From Citrobacter europaeus (lineage in GTDB: Bacteria > Pseudomonadota > Gammaproteobacteria > Enterobacterales > Enterobacteriaceae), in assembly GCA_020099315.1 (NCBI GenBank), contig CP083650.1:1550001-1614000 (forward strand): a stretch of DNA of 64,000 nucleotides, in the 5' to 3' direction. This document shows, piece after piece, positions 25,429 through 34,299 of the stretch. The notes beneath the pieces were generated by a model. The model did not search any database, had not been told where the DNA came from, and was given only the letters and a program-made list of their open reading frames with translations. Position 1 is the stretch's first letter, and each line of letters opens with the position of its first letter. The translations under genes were made by a program, and so were the position numbers.

Positions 25429-25522
25429 CGCGCGGAACGGGTAGTTATACCAAAAATTTGGTCTTATGATATCTTTATCAGATTACTCTGGAAGTTCTAT
25501 ATCGTCATAAAGGATTTTTTGA

Positions 25523-26914
25523 ATGAACGAAAAACTAATCGAATTAAAAGAAAAGCTAGATAACTTGCATACAACACTTAATGGCCTTGTCTTCCCGATA
25601 GAAAATTTTATAGAACTTGGGCCATACACTTTTCCTTTTATGCATAAAGAGGACCTTATAGAGCTGCCTAAAATGTTATCTGATAAAATTAATCAGATGC
25701 AGGAGTTTGTGCCGTCTTCAGATGATATAGAAGTTATTGATGCACTCATTTACACTCTTGATCATGCTCAACCGAATATTGATCATATAAATCATGGCAA
25801 TCCACCAGTTCTGCAGACAGCAATTCCATCTTATGTTATTTCAATGTTGTATATCTCTCAGAGACTTAATGAGCTTTTTTCATTTGAACGACTTAAAGAT
25901 AGAAATTTATTGCCGAAACAAATATTGCGCAGATTAGAATTATATAATTCCGGAATATCTGCAATAGAAATGAAAACTGGCAATATAGAAGAGAAGATTA
26001 AGACTATAAATGAGGCATACGATGCTGCGGAGAATTTGCCGACAACAGTAAAAATGCTTCGTGAAACAAATGATGAAGTCAAAGAGGTTCACAATAGCGC
26101 TGTCGAATATTGTAAGAATATTAATGGAATGCTTAAAGAAACTGAGGAAAGTTTCAAAGTTGTAGAAGAGGCAAGACAGGAAGTTTTGGCATTAAAAGAA
26201 AACGCAGCTGGTGATGCTAAAGATTATTTGTACTCTTTGCGTGAAGAGGCCCAGGGTTATATAAATAAATGCGAAGAGGCATTTAGGACTACAACTTCAA
26301 AAGGCTTAGCTGGGGCATTTCAAGATAAAGCAGAAAAATTAAACCGGAGTATACGATGGTGGGTAGGTGGGCTGGTAGGAGCATTGGTTGCCGGTGCCGC
26401 TGTGGGCTATACGCGTTTACATGCTCTTGAAGCATACCTGTCAAATCCTGATTCATCAGGTATAAAGTTAACTATTCAACTCTTACTCTCAATTTTGAGT
26501 GTTGGGGCACCATTATGGTTTGCGTGGTTAGCAACGAAACAAATTGGTCAGCGGTTTAGATTGGCTGAGGATTATGAATTCAAAGCATCTGTATCCAAGG
26601 CTTATGAAGGGTATAGAAGAGAAGCGGTTCAGCTTGATAGCGATTTTACCCAAAGGTTATTTGGTAATGCACTGACTCGACTGGAAGAACCGCCATTAAG
26701 ATTTGTTGAAGAAGCCACTCATTCGTCACCAATAATGGAAATGCTATCATCCGAGAATTTTAAGATATTCTTAGCAAATGGTGGTGATAAAGTTGACTCG
26801 ATTTTAGAAGGCGTTGGCCTTTCTAGAAAAAATAAAGTAGAACATGTGCACAAAGTAAATAAGGATGTTCCTCAGCCTGTAAATGAAACCTCTACTAAAC
26901 CAGGAAATGAATAG
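25523..26914 (+). CDS. Unrecognised coiled-coil membrane protein, cargo at the cos/portal site
   Basis: 463 residues, AT-rich. Residues about 1-130 are mixed helical. Residues about 150-270 are a long coiled coil. Two hydrophobic segments follow (WWVGGLVGALVAGAAVGYTR and IQLLLSILSVGAPLWFAWLA), then a cytoplasmic-type tail of about 110 residues. I recognise no enzyme motif. It lies between cos and the portal gene, reads opposite to Q, and has its own AAGGA site, upstream inverted repeat and shared terminator. This location in P2-like phages is known to hold exchangeable anti-phage genes, so an abortive-infection or superinfection-exclusion role is a reasonable guess. Confidence 0.8.
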   Translation: MNEKLIELKEKLDNLHTTLNGLVFPIENFIELGPYTFPFMHKEDLIELPKMLSDKINQMQEFVPSSDDIEVIDALIYTLDHAQPNIDHINHGNPPVLQTAIPSYVISMLYISQRLNELFSFERLKDRNLLPKQILRRLELYNSGISAIEMKTGNIEEKIKTINEAYDAAENLPTTVKMLRETNDEVKEVHNSAVEYCKNINGMLKETEESFKVVEEARQEVLALKENAAGDAKDYLYSLREEAQGYINKCEEAFRTTTSKGLAGAFQDKAEKLNRSIRWWVGGLVGALVAGAAVGYTRLHALEAYLSNPDSSGIKLTIQLLLSILSVGAPLWFAWLATKQIGQRFRLAEDYEFKASVSKAYEGYRREAVQLDSDFTQRLFGNALTRLEEPPLRFVEEATHSSPIMEMLSSENFKIFLANGGDKVDSILEGVGLSRKNKVEHVHKVNKDVPQPVNETSTKPGNE

Positions 26915-26916
26915 GG

Positions 26917-26938
26917 AAAGGGGGCTTAGCCCCCTTTT
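26917..26938. terminator. Bidirectional terminator between cargo gene and Q
   Basis: AAAGGGGGC-TTA-GCCCCCTTTT: 9-bp stem flanked by A and T runs, so it works for both convergent genes. Confidence 0.88.
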
Positions 26939-26941
26939 ACA

Positions 26942-27973
26942 TCAGAGAACATACTCATTAAATTTAATTATTTCATCGTCTAACCAGGTGTTCAGTTCAA
27001 GTATTTTTTTTTGTAAAGGTATTAACTCATTTCTAACAAAGACTTTGCTTGCTTTTTCTACATCACCAAATCCGCCAACATTACTTGGCATTATGCCCAT
27101 CATCTGCGGCGGTACGCGGTGTGCTGCCATCATGTCATCACGGCTCACATTCTTGATGTTCAGAAACTCATCCTTTGCAGCAACCTCCGATAACGGGATG
27201 ATCTGGATGCCGTCCTTTTTACCGTTGGGTGAATACATAAACAGGTTGCGGAAGTTACCCGGTCCTTTGGCGCTTTTCATTGCCTGGCGGATATTGTTCA
27301 CATCCTCCTGGTTCTGTGCAGCGTCGGTCATGTACATGATGAAACCCGCGTGGCTGCCGTTGATGTAATACTTCCGGCGGAACAGCGTGGCGGACTCGTT
27401 GAGCAAGGTTGACGGAATGGCGGAGAGATAGCCGGGCAGCCCGTAAATCTCCTGGTTAATATCCGGCTCCATCAGGTGAAAAATGTTGCCCTGTGTAAAT
27501 TCATAGGGCTGCGTGGTCAGGCCGTACTGCACAAACCAGTAGGTGTCGAGGTCCACGCCACGGCGTGTGTACTTCGCCAGTGCTGGCTCCAGTGAGAGAA
27601 CGCCGCCGAGCCGGTTGGTGCGCTTTTCCAGATAGGCGTTACCGAACACCAGATAATCCTGGACGAAACGGGCAAAAGCCTGCTGGCTGAGCAGGCGGTG
27701 CGGGATGTACGTACTGCTGAGAATGTCACGTTTAACCGCTATCGGTGAGCTGTGATGCACAGCGGCGCGGTAGGTTCGCGCCAGCCCGTCAAAGCTTACT
27801 GGCGGCTCATACCATCTGTCCATCTGTACGCATTCCACATAATCCAGCAGCTCGCGGCGGTCCAGCACCGGGATTGGATCGCCAAAGCTGAAAGCCTCGG
27901 CAGTTACGCCTGCGTTTTTAGGCGCCGTAGCTTCTGTTGGCGTTGAGCTGGTTAAGGCTTCGGGTTCACTCAT
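26942..27973 (-). CDS. Q: Portal protein (P2 gpQ)
   Basis: 343 residues (P2 Q is 344). It forms the dodecameric ring at the head vertex through which DNA is packaged. Conserved pieces include RELLDYVECVQMDRWYEPPV, QDYLVFGNAYLEKRTNRLGG and HRVPPQMMGIMPSNVGGFGD. ATG 27973 overlaps the stop of P (TGATG); a TTG one codon upstream is not needed. Second gene of the leftward P-Q operon. Confidence 0.95.
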   Translation of the reverse strand: MSEPEALTSSTPTEATAPKNAGVTAEAFSFGDPIPVLDRRELLDYVECVQMDRWYEPPVSFDGLARTYRAAVHHSSPIAVKRDILSSTYIPHRLLSQQAFARFVQDYLVFGNAYLEKRTNRLGGVLSLEPALAKYTRRGVDLDTYWFVQYGLTTQPYEFTQGNIFHLMEPDINQEIYGLPGYLSAIPSTLLNESATLFRRKYYINGSHAGFIMYMTDAAQNQEDVNNIRQAMKSAKGPGNFRNLFMYSPNGKKDGIQIIPLSEVAAKDEFLNIKNVSRDDMMAAHRVPPQMMGIMPSNVGGFGDVEKASKVFVRNELIPLQKKILELNTWLDDEIIKFNEYVL

Positions 27974-29739
27974 CAAAAAATCTCCACAATATTGCTGGTA
28001 TTGGCGGATTCGCCCTGCAGCGGTTCGTTAAACAGTGCGTGCATCGTTGCCCAGGCCAAATCTGCGTGGCTGGCTTCTTCGCTGCGGCTGGCTTCGTAGG
28101 TAGGGCGGTTGCCGCTGGCGGTGGTGGCCCGGCGGATAGCCATAAAGGACTGCGCAATGTCAGTGTGTCCGGCATCAAACTCCAGACGGCGGTGGCTGAT
28201 GATGTCGTAGGCCTTGAGCACCAGGGCGTTTTTGACGTTGGGGTTGTAGACAAACTCCCGCACGGCAGGAAAGAACGCTTTCACGTTCTCGTAGACACCG
28301 TGACCGACGCCGGTCGAGTCGATGCCGATATAGGTCACGTTGTACTGCTGCGTCAGTTTTTTAATGGCGTCAGCCTGGGCGCGGAAGTCCATCCCGCGCC
28401 ACTGGTGTCGCTCCAGAATGCGGAACTTGCCGCCCGGCACGGTTGGCGGTGCCACCACCACGCACCCGGCGCTGTCACCGTTCTGCGTGCCTTTCGCCGG
28501 GTCGTATCCGATCCAGACTTCGCGCCAGCCAAACGGGCGCAGCGCCAGAGCCTGAAAATCGGTCCAGACTTCCCAGCTGTCCACCATGCACGCCTGCAGT
28601 TCGCTGAGCGGGAATACTGACGCCAGATCGTCAATAAATTCGCACATCAGCAGGTTCTGGTATTCGTCCGGGCTGTACTCCATGCGCAGCTGGTCGAGGT
28701 CGAACAGGTTACAGCCGCCGCGCACCGCATCCTCCACGGTGACGATCTGGCGGTACTGTCCGTCAGGGCAGAGCAGGCCGCGCGCAAGGTTGCTGTGGGT
28801 CAGGTCAATATCCACTTTGTCCGCTTTGGCACGGCCCCGGTTAAACAGCGCGCCGGACCAGAACGGATAGGCACTGTGGGTCAGGCTGGACGGCGTGGAG
28901 AAGTAGGTTTGTCGCCATTTCTTGTGAATGGCCATACCGGAGGCAACCTTGCGCAGCTCCTGGAATTTCGGTATCCAGAAATATTCATCCAGATACAGGT
29001 TGCCGTGGTAGCTCTGCGCCGTTCGGGCGTTGGTGCCGAGAAAGTACAAGGCTGCGCCATTGGGCAACACCATGGGATCGCCTTTCAGCTCCACCTCAAC
29101 TTCTTTGGCAAAGTCGATGATGTACTGCTTAAAAACGTGCGCCTGTGCCTTACTGGCAGAAAGAAAAATTTGGTTGCGCCCGGTCAGCAGGGCGTCAATC
29201 AATGCTTCACGGGCAAAATAAAACGTGGCGCCAATCTGGCGCGACTTGAGAAGATTACGGATGCGGTTTGTTTTCCCGGCTTCAAACCAGTGACGCTGAT
29301 AGTCGAACATAGAGGCGTGGAAGACTTCTTCCAGCTTGTCGATCTGTTCGTCGGTGAAAACGTTCTTTTCAGGCTGACGGCGTGGGCCTTTGTTACGGTT
29401 GGCAACTTTCGGGTTTAAATCAGCTTCGTTGCCGCCATCGTTAAATTTACCGATCCGGGCGTGGCGCTCTGACTGGCGCGCCAGCAGGTCAATTTCCTTG
29501 AAGTCTTTCCCTTCTTTCTGCTCCTTCATAATGAGCTGGCAGTAACGTGCGGCGGTGGTGAGCTGCATCTGATCCAGCGGCCCATAGTCGCCCCACTTGT
29601 CGCGCTTCTTCCAGCTGTGAACGGTTGCAACTTTCTCGCCCAGCATTTCAGCAATGCGGGCTACGCGGTATCCCTGAAAGTACAGCAGCATGGCCTGCCG
29701 ACGGGGATCGAGGTCTGCGGGGGTCAGTGTCGTGTTCAT
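27973..29739 (-). CDS. P: Terminase large (ATPase) subunit (P2 gpP)
   Basis: 588 residues (P2 P is 590). It drives DNA packaging. An N-terminal HTH (YRVARIAEMLGEKVATVHSW) is followed by the ATPase with Walker A LLKSRQIGATFYF and Walker B GNLYLDEYFW; a C-terminal nuclease region has GYDPAKGTQNGDSAG and GIDSTGVGHGVYEN. It is divergent from O across 142 bp that contain an Ogr-type site. Confidence 0.95.
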   Translation of the reverse strand: MNTTLTPADLDPRRQAMLLYFQGYRVARIAEMLGEKVATVHSWKKRDKWGDYGPLDQMQLTTAARYCQLIMKEQKEGKDFKEIDLLARQSERHARIGKFNDGGNEADLNPKVANRNKGPRRQPEKNVFTDEQIDKLEEVFHASMFDYQRHWFEAGKTNRIRNLLKSRQIGATFYFAREALIDALLTGRNQIFLSASKAQAHVFKQYIIDFAKEVEVELKGDPMVLPNGAALYFLGTNARTAQSYHGNLYLDEYFWIPKFQELRKVASGMAIHKKWRQTYFSTPSSLTHSAYPFWSGALFNRGRAKADKVDIDLTHSNLARGLLCPDGQYRQIVTVEDAVRGGCNLFDLDQLRMEYSPDEYQNLLMCEFIDDLASVFPLSELQACMVDSWEVWTDFQALALRPFGWREVWIGYDPAKGTQNGDSAGCVVVAPPTVPGGKFRILERHQWRGMDFRAQADAIKKLTQQYNVTYIGIDSTGVGHGVYENVKAFFPAVREFVYNPNVKNALVLKAYDIISHRRLEFDAGHTDIAQSFMAIRRATTASGNRPTYEASRSEEASHADLAWATMHALFNEPLQGESANTSNIVEIF

Positions 29740-29785
29740 GGCCCAAACATACGGCCTTGGATGGAGGCTTTCCCCGGCTGCGGTT

Positions 29786-29803
29786 TGTGTGGTTTACCGT
29801 ACA
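29786..29803. promoter_or_regulatory. Ogr-type activator site in the P/O divergent region
   Basis: TGT-N12-ACA (TGTGTGGTTTACCGTACA), the P2 Ogr/Delta recognition pattern. Being palindromic it may serve both the P-Q and the O-N-M-L promoters; no second copy was found in this gap. Confidence 0.7.
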
Positions 29804-29881
29804 AATACAGCGCGTTGTCTCACTCCCCCCATCACCGCAAACATAAGGCTCCAGTAAGTTATTTCTAACGGAGCACGGCTC

Positions 29882-30715
29882 ATGACAGTGAAAGCAAAGC
29901 GTTTCCGTATCGGGGTGGAAGGTGCCACCACTGACGGGCGCGAGATCCAGCGTGAATGGCTGGTACAGATGGCTGCCAGCTACAACCCGACGGTCTATAC
30001 CGCGCTGATTAACCTTGAGCACATCAAGTCTTATCTGCCGGACAGCACCTTTAACCGCTACGGCAGGGTGACGGGGCTGGTTGCAGAAGAAATCCAGGAC
30101 GGCCCGCTGGCGGGCAAGATGGCGCTTTATGCCGATATCGAACCCACGGACGCCCTAGTGGAACTGGTGAAGAAAGGCCAGAAGCTGTTTACCTCCATGG
30201 AGGTCAGCACGAAGTTTGCCGACACCGGCAAAGCCTATCTTGTGGGGCTGGGTGCGACGGACGATCCTGCGAGCCTGGGCACCGAAATGCTGGCTTTCAG
30301 CGCCAGTGCAGCACATAACCCGCTGGCGAACCGTAAGCAGAACCCTGAAAACCTGTTTTCGGAAGCGGTTGAAACGCTGATCGAACTGGAAGAAGCCCAG
30401 GACGAAAAGCCGTCCCTCTTTGCCCGCGTCACCGCGCTGTTCACCAAAAAAGAGCAGACCGATGAGGCGCGTTTCTCCGACGTGCATAAAGCCGTGGAAC
30501 TGGTCGCCACCGAGCAGCAGAACCTGAGCGAGCGCACTGATAAATCCCTGTCCGAACAGGACAAGCGCCTTTCTGAGCTGGAGTCCTCCCTGCAGGAGCA
30601 GCAGGCCGCCTTTGCCGAGCTTGAGCAGAAGCTGAGCAGCGAAGACAGCCGTAAAGACTACCGCCAGCGCGCGCCGGGCGGTGACGCACCGGCAGGCACC
30701 CTGACCAATTGCTGA
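29882..30715 (+). CDS. O: Capsid scaffolding protein/protease (P2 gpO)
   Basis: 277 residues (P2 O is 284). The N-terminal half is a serine protease that processes O, N and Q; Asp18, His47 and Ser105 fall where P2 O has its catalytic residues (TTDGRE, NLEHIKSY, KLFTSMEVST). The C-terminal half is a helical scaffold (ERTDKSLSEQDKRLSELESS). Confidence 0.93.
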   Translation: MTVKAKRFRIGVEGATTDGREIQREWLVQMAASYNPTVYTALINLEHIKSYLPDSTFNRYGRVTGLVAEEIQDGPLAGKMALYADIEPTDALVELVKKGQKLFTSMEVSTKFADTGKAYLVGLGATDDPASLGTEMLAFSASAAHNPLANRKQNPENLFSEAVETLIELEEAQDEKPSLFARVTALFTKKEQTDEARFSDVHKAVELVATEQQNLSERTDKSLSEQDKRLSELESSLQEQQAAFAELEQKLSSEDSRKDYRQRAPGGDAPAGTLTNC

Positions 30716-30731
30716 TGGAGCATAAAACCCG

Positions 30732-31796
30732 ATGAAAAAGAAAACCCGCTTTGCCTTTAACGCTTACCTGCAGCAGCTGGCGCGCCTGAACGGTGTGGAG
30801 ATTGAAGAACTCTCCAGTAAGTTCACCGTAGAGCCGTCCGTGCAGCAGACGCTGGAAGACCAGATCCAGCAGTCCGCCGCTTTCCTGACGCTGATTAACA
30901 TCACGCCGGTCACTGAGCAGTCCGGTCAGTTGCTGGGGCTGGGCGTTGGCAGCACCATTGCCGGAACCACCGATACCACCACCAAAGAGCGCGAGCCTAC
31001 CGATCCGACGCTGATGGAAGACGTGGAATACAAATGCGAGCAGACCAACTTTGATACGGTGCTGACCTACGCAAAACTGGACATGTGGGCGAAATTCCAG
31101 GACTTCCAGGTGCGTATTCGCAACGCCATCGTCAAGCGTCAGGCGCTGGACCGCATCATGATCGGCTTTAACGGCGTGAAGCGCGCCAAAACCTCCAACC
31201 GTGCTGAAAACCCGCTGCTGCAGGACGTCAATAAAGGCTGGTTGCAGAAAATCCGCGAAGACGCGCCGGATCACGTCATGGGCAGCAAAACCGCAGAAGA
31301 CGGCACCACTACTGCAGAACCAGTAAAAGTAGGTCCGGGTGGTAAGTATGTAAATCTTGACGCGGTGGTGATGGATACCGTCAACGAGCTGATCGATGTG
31401 GAGTATCAGGATGATGACGAGCTGGTTGTTGTCTGCGGACGTGAACTGCTGTCTGACAAGTATTTCCCGCTGGTCAACAAAGAGCAGGACAACAGCGAGA
31501 AAATCGCCGCCGATCTGATCATCAGCCAGAAACGCATGGGCGGCCTGCAGGCTGTGCGCGCGCCTTTCTTCCCGGCAAATGCCCTGCTGATCACCCGTCT
31601 GGATAACCTGTCCATCTACTGGCAGGAAGACACCCGCCGCCGTTCAGTTATCGACAACCCGAAACGCGACCGGATTGAAAACTTTGAATCCGTCAACGAG
31701 GCGTATGTGGTCGAGGACTACCGCTGCGCGGCGCTGGTAGAAAACATCGAAATCGGTGATTTCAGCGCGCCTGCCGCACCGGAAAGTGGGGAATAA
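30732..31796 (+). CDS. N: Major capsid protein (P2 gpN)
   Basis: 354 residues (P2 N is 357). HK97-fold coat protein. It begins MKKKTRFAFNAYLQQLARLN and includes VEYKCEQTNFDTVLTYAKLD and LLITRLDNLSIYWQEDTRRR. Placed 16 bp after O. Confidence 0.95.
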   Translation: MKKKTRFAFNAYLQQLARLNGVEIEELSSKFTVEPSVQQTLEDQIQQSAAFLTLINITPVTEQSGQLLGLGVGSTIAGTTDTTTKEREPTDPTLMEDVEYKCEQTNFDTVLTYAKLDMWAKFQDFQVRIRNAIVKRQALDRIMIGFNGVKRAKTSNRAENPLLQDVNKGWLQKIREDAPDHVMGSKTAEDGTTTAEPVKVGPGGKYVNLDAVVMDTVNELIDVEYQDDDELVVVCGRELLSDKYFPLVNKEQDNSEKIAADLIISQKRMGGLQAVRAPFFPANALLITRLDNLSIYWQEDTRRRSVIDNPKRDRIENFESVNEAYVVEDYRCAALVENIEIGDFSAPAAPESGE

Positions 31797-31799
31797 CGC

Positions 31800-32450
31800 A
31801 TGAGCCTGAGTCCCGCACGGCAGCACCGCCTGCGCATTCAGGCTGAACAGGCCGCCCGTGAGGGCGGCAGTGTTCGCCATGCGTCGGGCTATGACCTGAT
31901 GCTGCTGCAGCTGGCAGAAGACCGCCGCCGCCTCAAGGGCGTCCAGTCCACGGTGAAAAAGGCGGAAATCAAGGTGGAGCTGCTGCCGAAATATTCCGCC
32001 TGGGCGGAGGGCGTGCTGGCTGCCGGAGGTGCGCAGCAGGATGACGTGCTGATGTACGTGATGCTGTGGCGTATCGACGCCGGTGATTATGCCGGTGCGC
32101 TCGAAATCGGGCGCCATGCGCTGCGCCATGGCTGGGTGATGCCGCTGGGCAACCGTAACGTGCAGACCGTGCTGGCAGAAGAAATGGCAGACGCGGCGCA
32201 AAGCGCTCTGCTTGCTGCTGCCGGTTTTGATGCCGATCTGCTTCTGCAGACGCTGGACCTGACAACCGATCTGGATATGCCGGACCAGTCGCGGGCGCGC
32301 CTGCATAAAGCCATCGGCGCTGTACTGAGCGAAAGCAACCCGGCGTCTGCCCTGAATCACCTTACTCATGCGCTGCAGCTTGATCCCCGCTGCGGTGTGA
32401 AAAAAGAAAAGCAGCAGATGGAGCGCAGACTGCGCAATGACAGCCGCTAA
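31800..32450 (+). CDS. M: Terminase small subunit (P2 gpM)
   Basis: 216 residues, shorter than P2 M (247). It recognises and helps cut cos. It contains SPARQHRLRIQAEQAAREGG and GALEIGRHALRHGWVMPLGN. It follows N by 3 bp. The shorter C-terminus is the only departure from the family. Confidence 0.93.
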   Translation: MSLSPARQHRLRIQAEQAAREGGSVRHASGYDLMLLQLAEDRRRLKGVQSTVKKAEIKVELLPKYSAWAEGVLAAGGAQQDDVLMYVMLWRIDAGDYAGALEIGRHALRHGWVMPLGNRNVQTVLAEEMADAAQSALLAAAGFDADLLLQTLDLTTDLDMPDQSRARLHKAIGAVLSESNPASALNHLTHALQLDPRCGVKKEKQQMERRLRNDSR

Positions 32451-32543
32451 AGAACGTGCCCCGCGCACGGGCGGCACGGGATGGCGAAAGGCACTGCCAC
32501 ATCAAAATTCCGTCCACCGCCCACTTATTCAGGAGAAAGCCGC

Positions 32544-33008
32544 ATGAAGTTTGTTGCGCCCGAACAGGCACCGGAACAGGCGGAGGTCATCAAAAATACG
32601 CCGTTCTGGCCTGATGTGGACCTGTCGGAATTTCGCAGTGTGATGCGAACTGACGGCACAGTGACGCAGCCGCGTTTAAAGCAGGTTGTGCTGACGGCTA
32701 TTTCTGAGGTTAACGCTGAGCTGTACGACTTCCGCAACCGCCAGCAGTTGCTGGGCTACCGGGCACTGGCTGAGGTTCCTGCAGAAATGCTGGACGGCAA
32801 AAGCGAACGTATCCAGCACTACCACAACGCCGTTTTTTGCTGGGCGCGCGCCGTGCTCAATGAGCGTTATCAGGACTATGACGCCACGGCGTCAGGCGTG
32901 AAGCGCGGGGAGGAGCTGGCGGAGGCCAGCGGCGATCTGTGGCGTGATGCCCGATGGGCTATCAGCCGGGTGCAGGATGCACCGCACTGTACGGTGGAGC
33001 TTATCTGA
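32544..33008 (+). CDS. L: Head completion protein (P2 gpL)
   Basis: 154 residues (P2 L is 169). Seals filled heads at the head-tail interface. The motif FWPDVDLSEFRSVMRTDGTV is typical. The start at 32544 follows CAGGAGAAAG; 21 more codons are open upstream without a ribosome site. Stop overlaps the X start. Confidence 0.92.
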   Translation: MKFVAPEQAPEQAEVIKNTPFWPDVDLSEFRSVMRTDGTVTQPRLKQVVLTAISEVNAELYDFRNRQQLLGYRALAEVPAEMLDGKSERIQHYHNAVFCWARAVLNERYQDYDATASGVKRGEELAEASGDLWRDARWAISRVQDAPHCTVELI

Positions 33009-33211
33009 TGAAAGTGCGTGCGCATCAGTATGACACGGTGGACGCGCTTTGCTGGCGTCATTACGGGCGCACGCAGGGTGTCACTGAGCAGGTTCTGCAG
33101 GCAAATCCGGGGCTGGCTGAGTACGGCCCATTTTTACCGCACGGGCTGCAGGTGGAGCTGCCGGACATTACGGCGTCAACCACGGCGCAGACCGTCCAGC
33201 TATGGGACTGA
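33008..33211 (+). CDS. X: Tail protein X (P2 gpX)
   Basis: 67 residues, the P2 X length. It has a LysM-like fold (HQYDTVDALCWRHYGRTQGV, NPGLAEYGPFLPHGLQVELP). Needed for tail assembly. Overlaps L by ATGA. Confidence 0.93.
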   Translation: MKVRAHQYDTVDALCWRHYGRTQGVTEQVLQANPGLAEYGPFLPHGLQVELPDITASTTAQTVQLWD

Positions 33212-33214
33212 ATT

Positions 33215-33430
33215 ATGACGCTTGAACGAATCAGCGCCTTTATCACTTACTGCATCGCCGTGCTGCTGGCATGGCTGGGCGATCTGTCGCTCAAGGATGC
33301 GTCAACGGTTGGCGGCGTACTGATTGGTGTGCTGATGCTGGCTATCAACTGGTACTACAAACACCAGTCTTTCAAATTGTTACGTGGCGGCAAAATTTCG
33401 CGGGGGGAATATGAATCCTTCAATCGTTAA
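33215..33430 (+). CDS. Phage holin, two membrane segments
   Basis: 71 residues. Two hydrophobic segments (ITYCIAVLLAWLG and VGGVLIGVLMLAINWYYKHQ) and a charged C-terminus give a class II holin layout. It differs from the P2 Y holin and pairs with a SAR-type endolysin next to it. Overlaps the endolysin start by 20 bp. Confidence 0.85.
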   Translation: MTLERISAFITYCIAVLLAWLGDLSLKDASTVGGVLIGVLMLAINWYYKHQSFKLLRGGKISRGEYESFNR

Positions 33431-33923
33431 GCGCTGCCTTGTCGGGGCGGTGCTGGCTATCGCCGCCACGCTGCCCGGTTTCCAGTCGCTTCATACCTCC
33501 GTCGAGGGGCTGAAACTGATTGCCGATTACGAGGGATGCCGCCTGCAGCCTTATCAGTGCAGTGCGGGCGTGTGGACTGACGGGATCGGCAATACTTCCG
33601 GTGTGGTGCCGGGGAAAACCATCACGGAGCGGCAGGCGGCGCAGGGGTTAATAAACAATGTGCTGTTGACTGAAAAAAGGCTGGATGCCTGCCTGACGGT
33701 TAAGCCCCCGCAGCATGTCTACGATGCGCTGGTGAGTATTGGTTTCAATGTGGGGACCGGCGCGATCTGCAGGTCAACCATGGTGTCATATATCAATCGC
33801 CAGCAGTGGTGGCAGGCATGCAACCAGCTACCGCGCTGGATTTACGTTAACGGTGTGAAAAATAAAGGTCTGGAGAACCGCCGCGCGCGGGAAATGGCCT
33901 GGTGCTTAAAAGGAGCGTCCTGA
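33411..33923 (+). CDS. SAR endolysin, P1 Lyz type (muramidase)
   Basis: 170 residues, GH24 lysozyme. The N-terminal weak membrane segment (about residues 9-24, CLVGAVLAIAATLPGF) is a signal-arrest-release domain. The catalytic triad reads Glu41-x8-Cys50-x5-Thr56 in EGCRLQPYQCSAGVWTDGIG. Cys43, Cys50 and Cys9 copy P1 Lyz, where Cys44-Cys51 cages the enzyme until Cys13 leaves the membrane. ATG 33411 is preceded by GGGGGGAAT. It replaces the P2 K endolysin. Confidence 0.93.
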   Translation: MNPSIVKRCLVGAVLAIAATLPGFQSLHTSVEGLKLIADYEGCRLQPYQCSAGVWTDGIGNTSGVVPGKTITERQAAQGLINNVLLTEKRLDACLTVKPPQHVYDALVSIGFNVGTGAICRSTMVSYINRQQWWQACNQLPRWIYVNGVKNKGLENRRAREMAWCLKGAS

Positions 33924-33924
33924 A

Positions 33925-34299
33925 ATGAAATGGTTAAAAAGTTACTGGCTGCCGCTTTCGGTTCTGGCGCTTCTTGTGATGGTTGATGTGCTTTTTCCTG
34001 CCTCCCATGCGCTTTTCCCGCTGGCGTTGATCATGTGGTTTGAGTATGCCGCATTTTCACTTGTCTGTTTTGCTGGTTTGTACTCCTGCACTCTGACAGG
34101 TAATGACCGGCTAAAGGTCCGATTCCTGCTGGGCAGGGTATTAAGGATGATGGACGCAATCACTCTCACCTGGTATCTGCGTCTGGCTGTTGCCTTTGTG
34201 ATGTTGCTTGCCGGGTGGAAACTGACGGGGCTGGTTTATGTATCTACCGTTGCCATTGGCTTAGCAATCAAGAATGAACTAAAGGCATTGCGGGAATGA
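33925..34299 (+). CDS. Membrane protein of the lysis cassette (LysA position)
   Basis: 124 residues with about four hydrophobic segments (WLPLSVLALLVMVDVLF, LFPLALIMWFEYAAFSLVCF, YLRLAVAFVMLLAGWKLTGL, VYVSTVAIGLAI). P2 has LysA, thought to time lysis, at this place. Sequence similarity to LysA is not obvious, so the role is by position. Confidence 0.7.
   Translation: MKWLKSYWLPLSVLALLVMVDVLFPASHALFPLALIMWFEYAAFSLVCFAGLYSCTLTGNDRLKVRFLLGRVLRMMDAITLTWYLRLAVAFVMLLAGWKLTGLVYVSTVAIGLAIKNELKALRE

Larger units (their letters stand above)
25207..25522. other. Non-coding interval with terminator and cos
   Basis: 316 bp without a gene. In order: a long hairpin (25213-25221 with 25239-25247, stem TTGCGGACG/CGTCCGCAA), a terminator at 25341-25364, the cos site at 25410-25428, and an AT-rich promoter-like region with an inverted repeat ACCAAA-AA-TTTGGT (25449-25462) before the cargo gene. 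Confidence 0.7.

Noticed and set aside
27937..28620. 227-codon open frame on the plus strand opposite terminase P
   Set aside because: P has its ATPase motifs across this stretch; the plus-strand product is not protein-like.
30441..31274. 277-codon open frame on the minus strand opposite O and N
   Set aside because: Antisense to two certain head genes; no recognisable domain.
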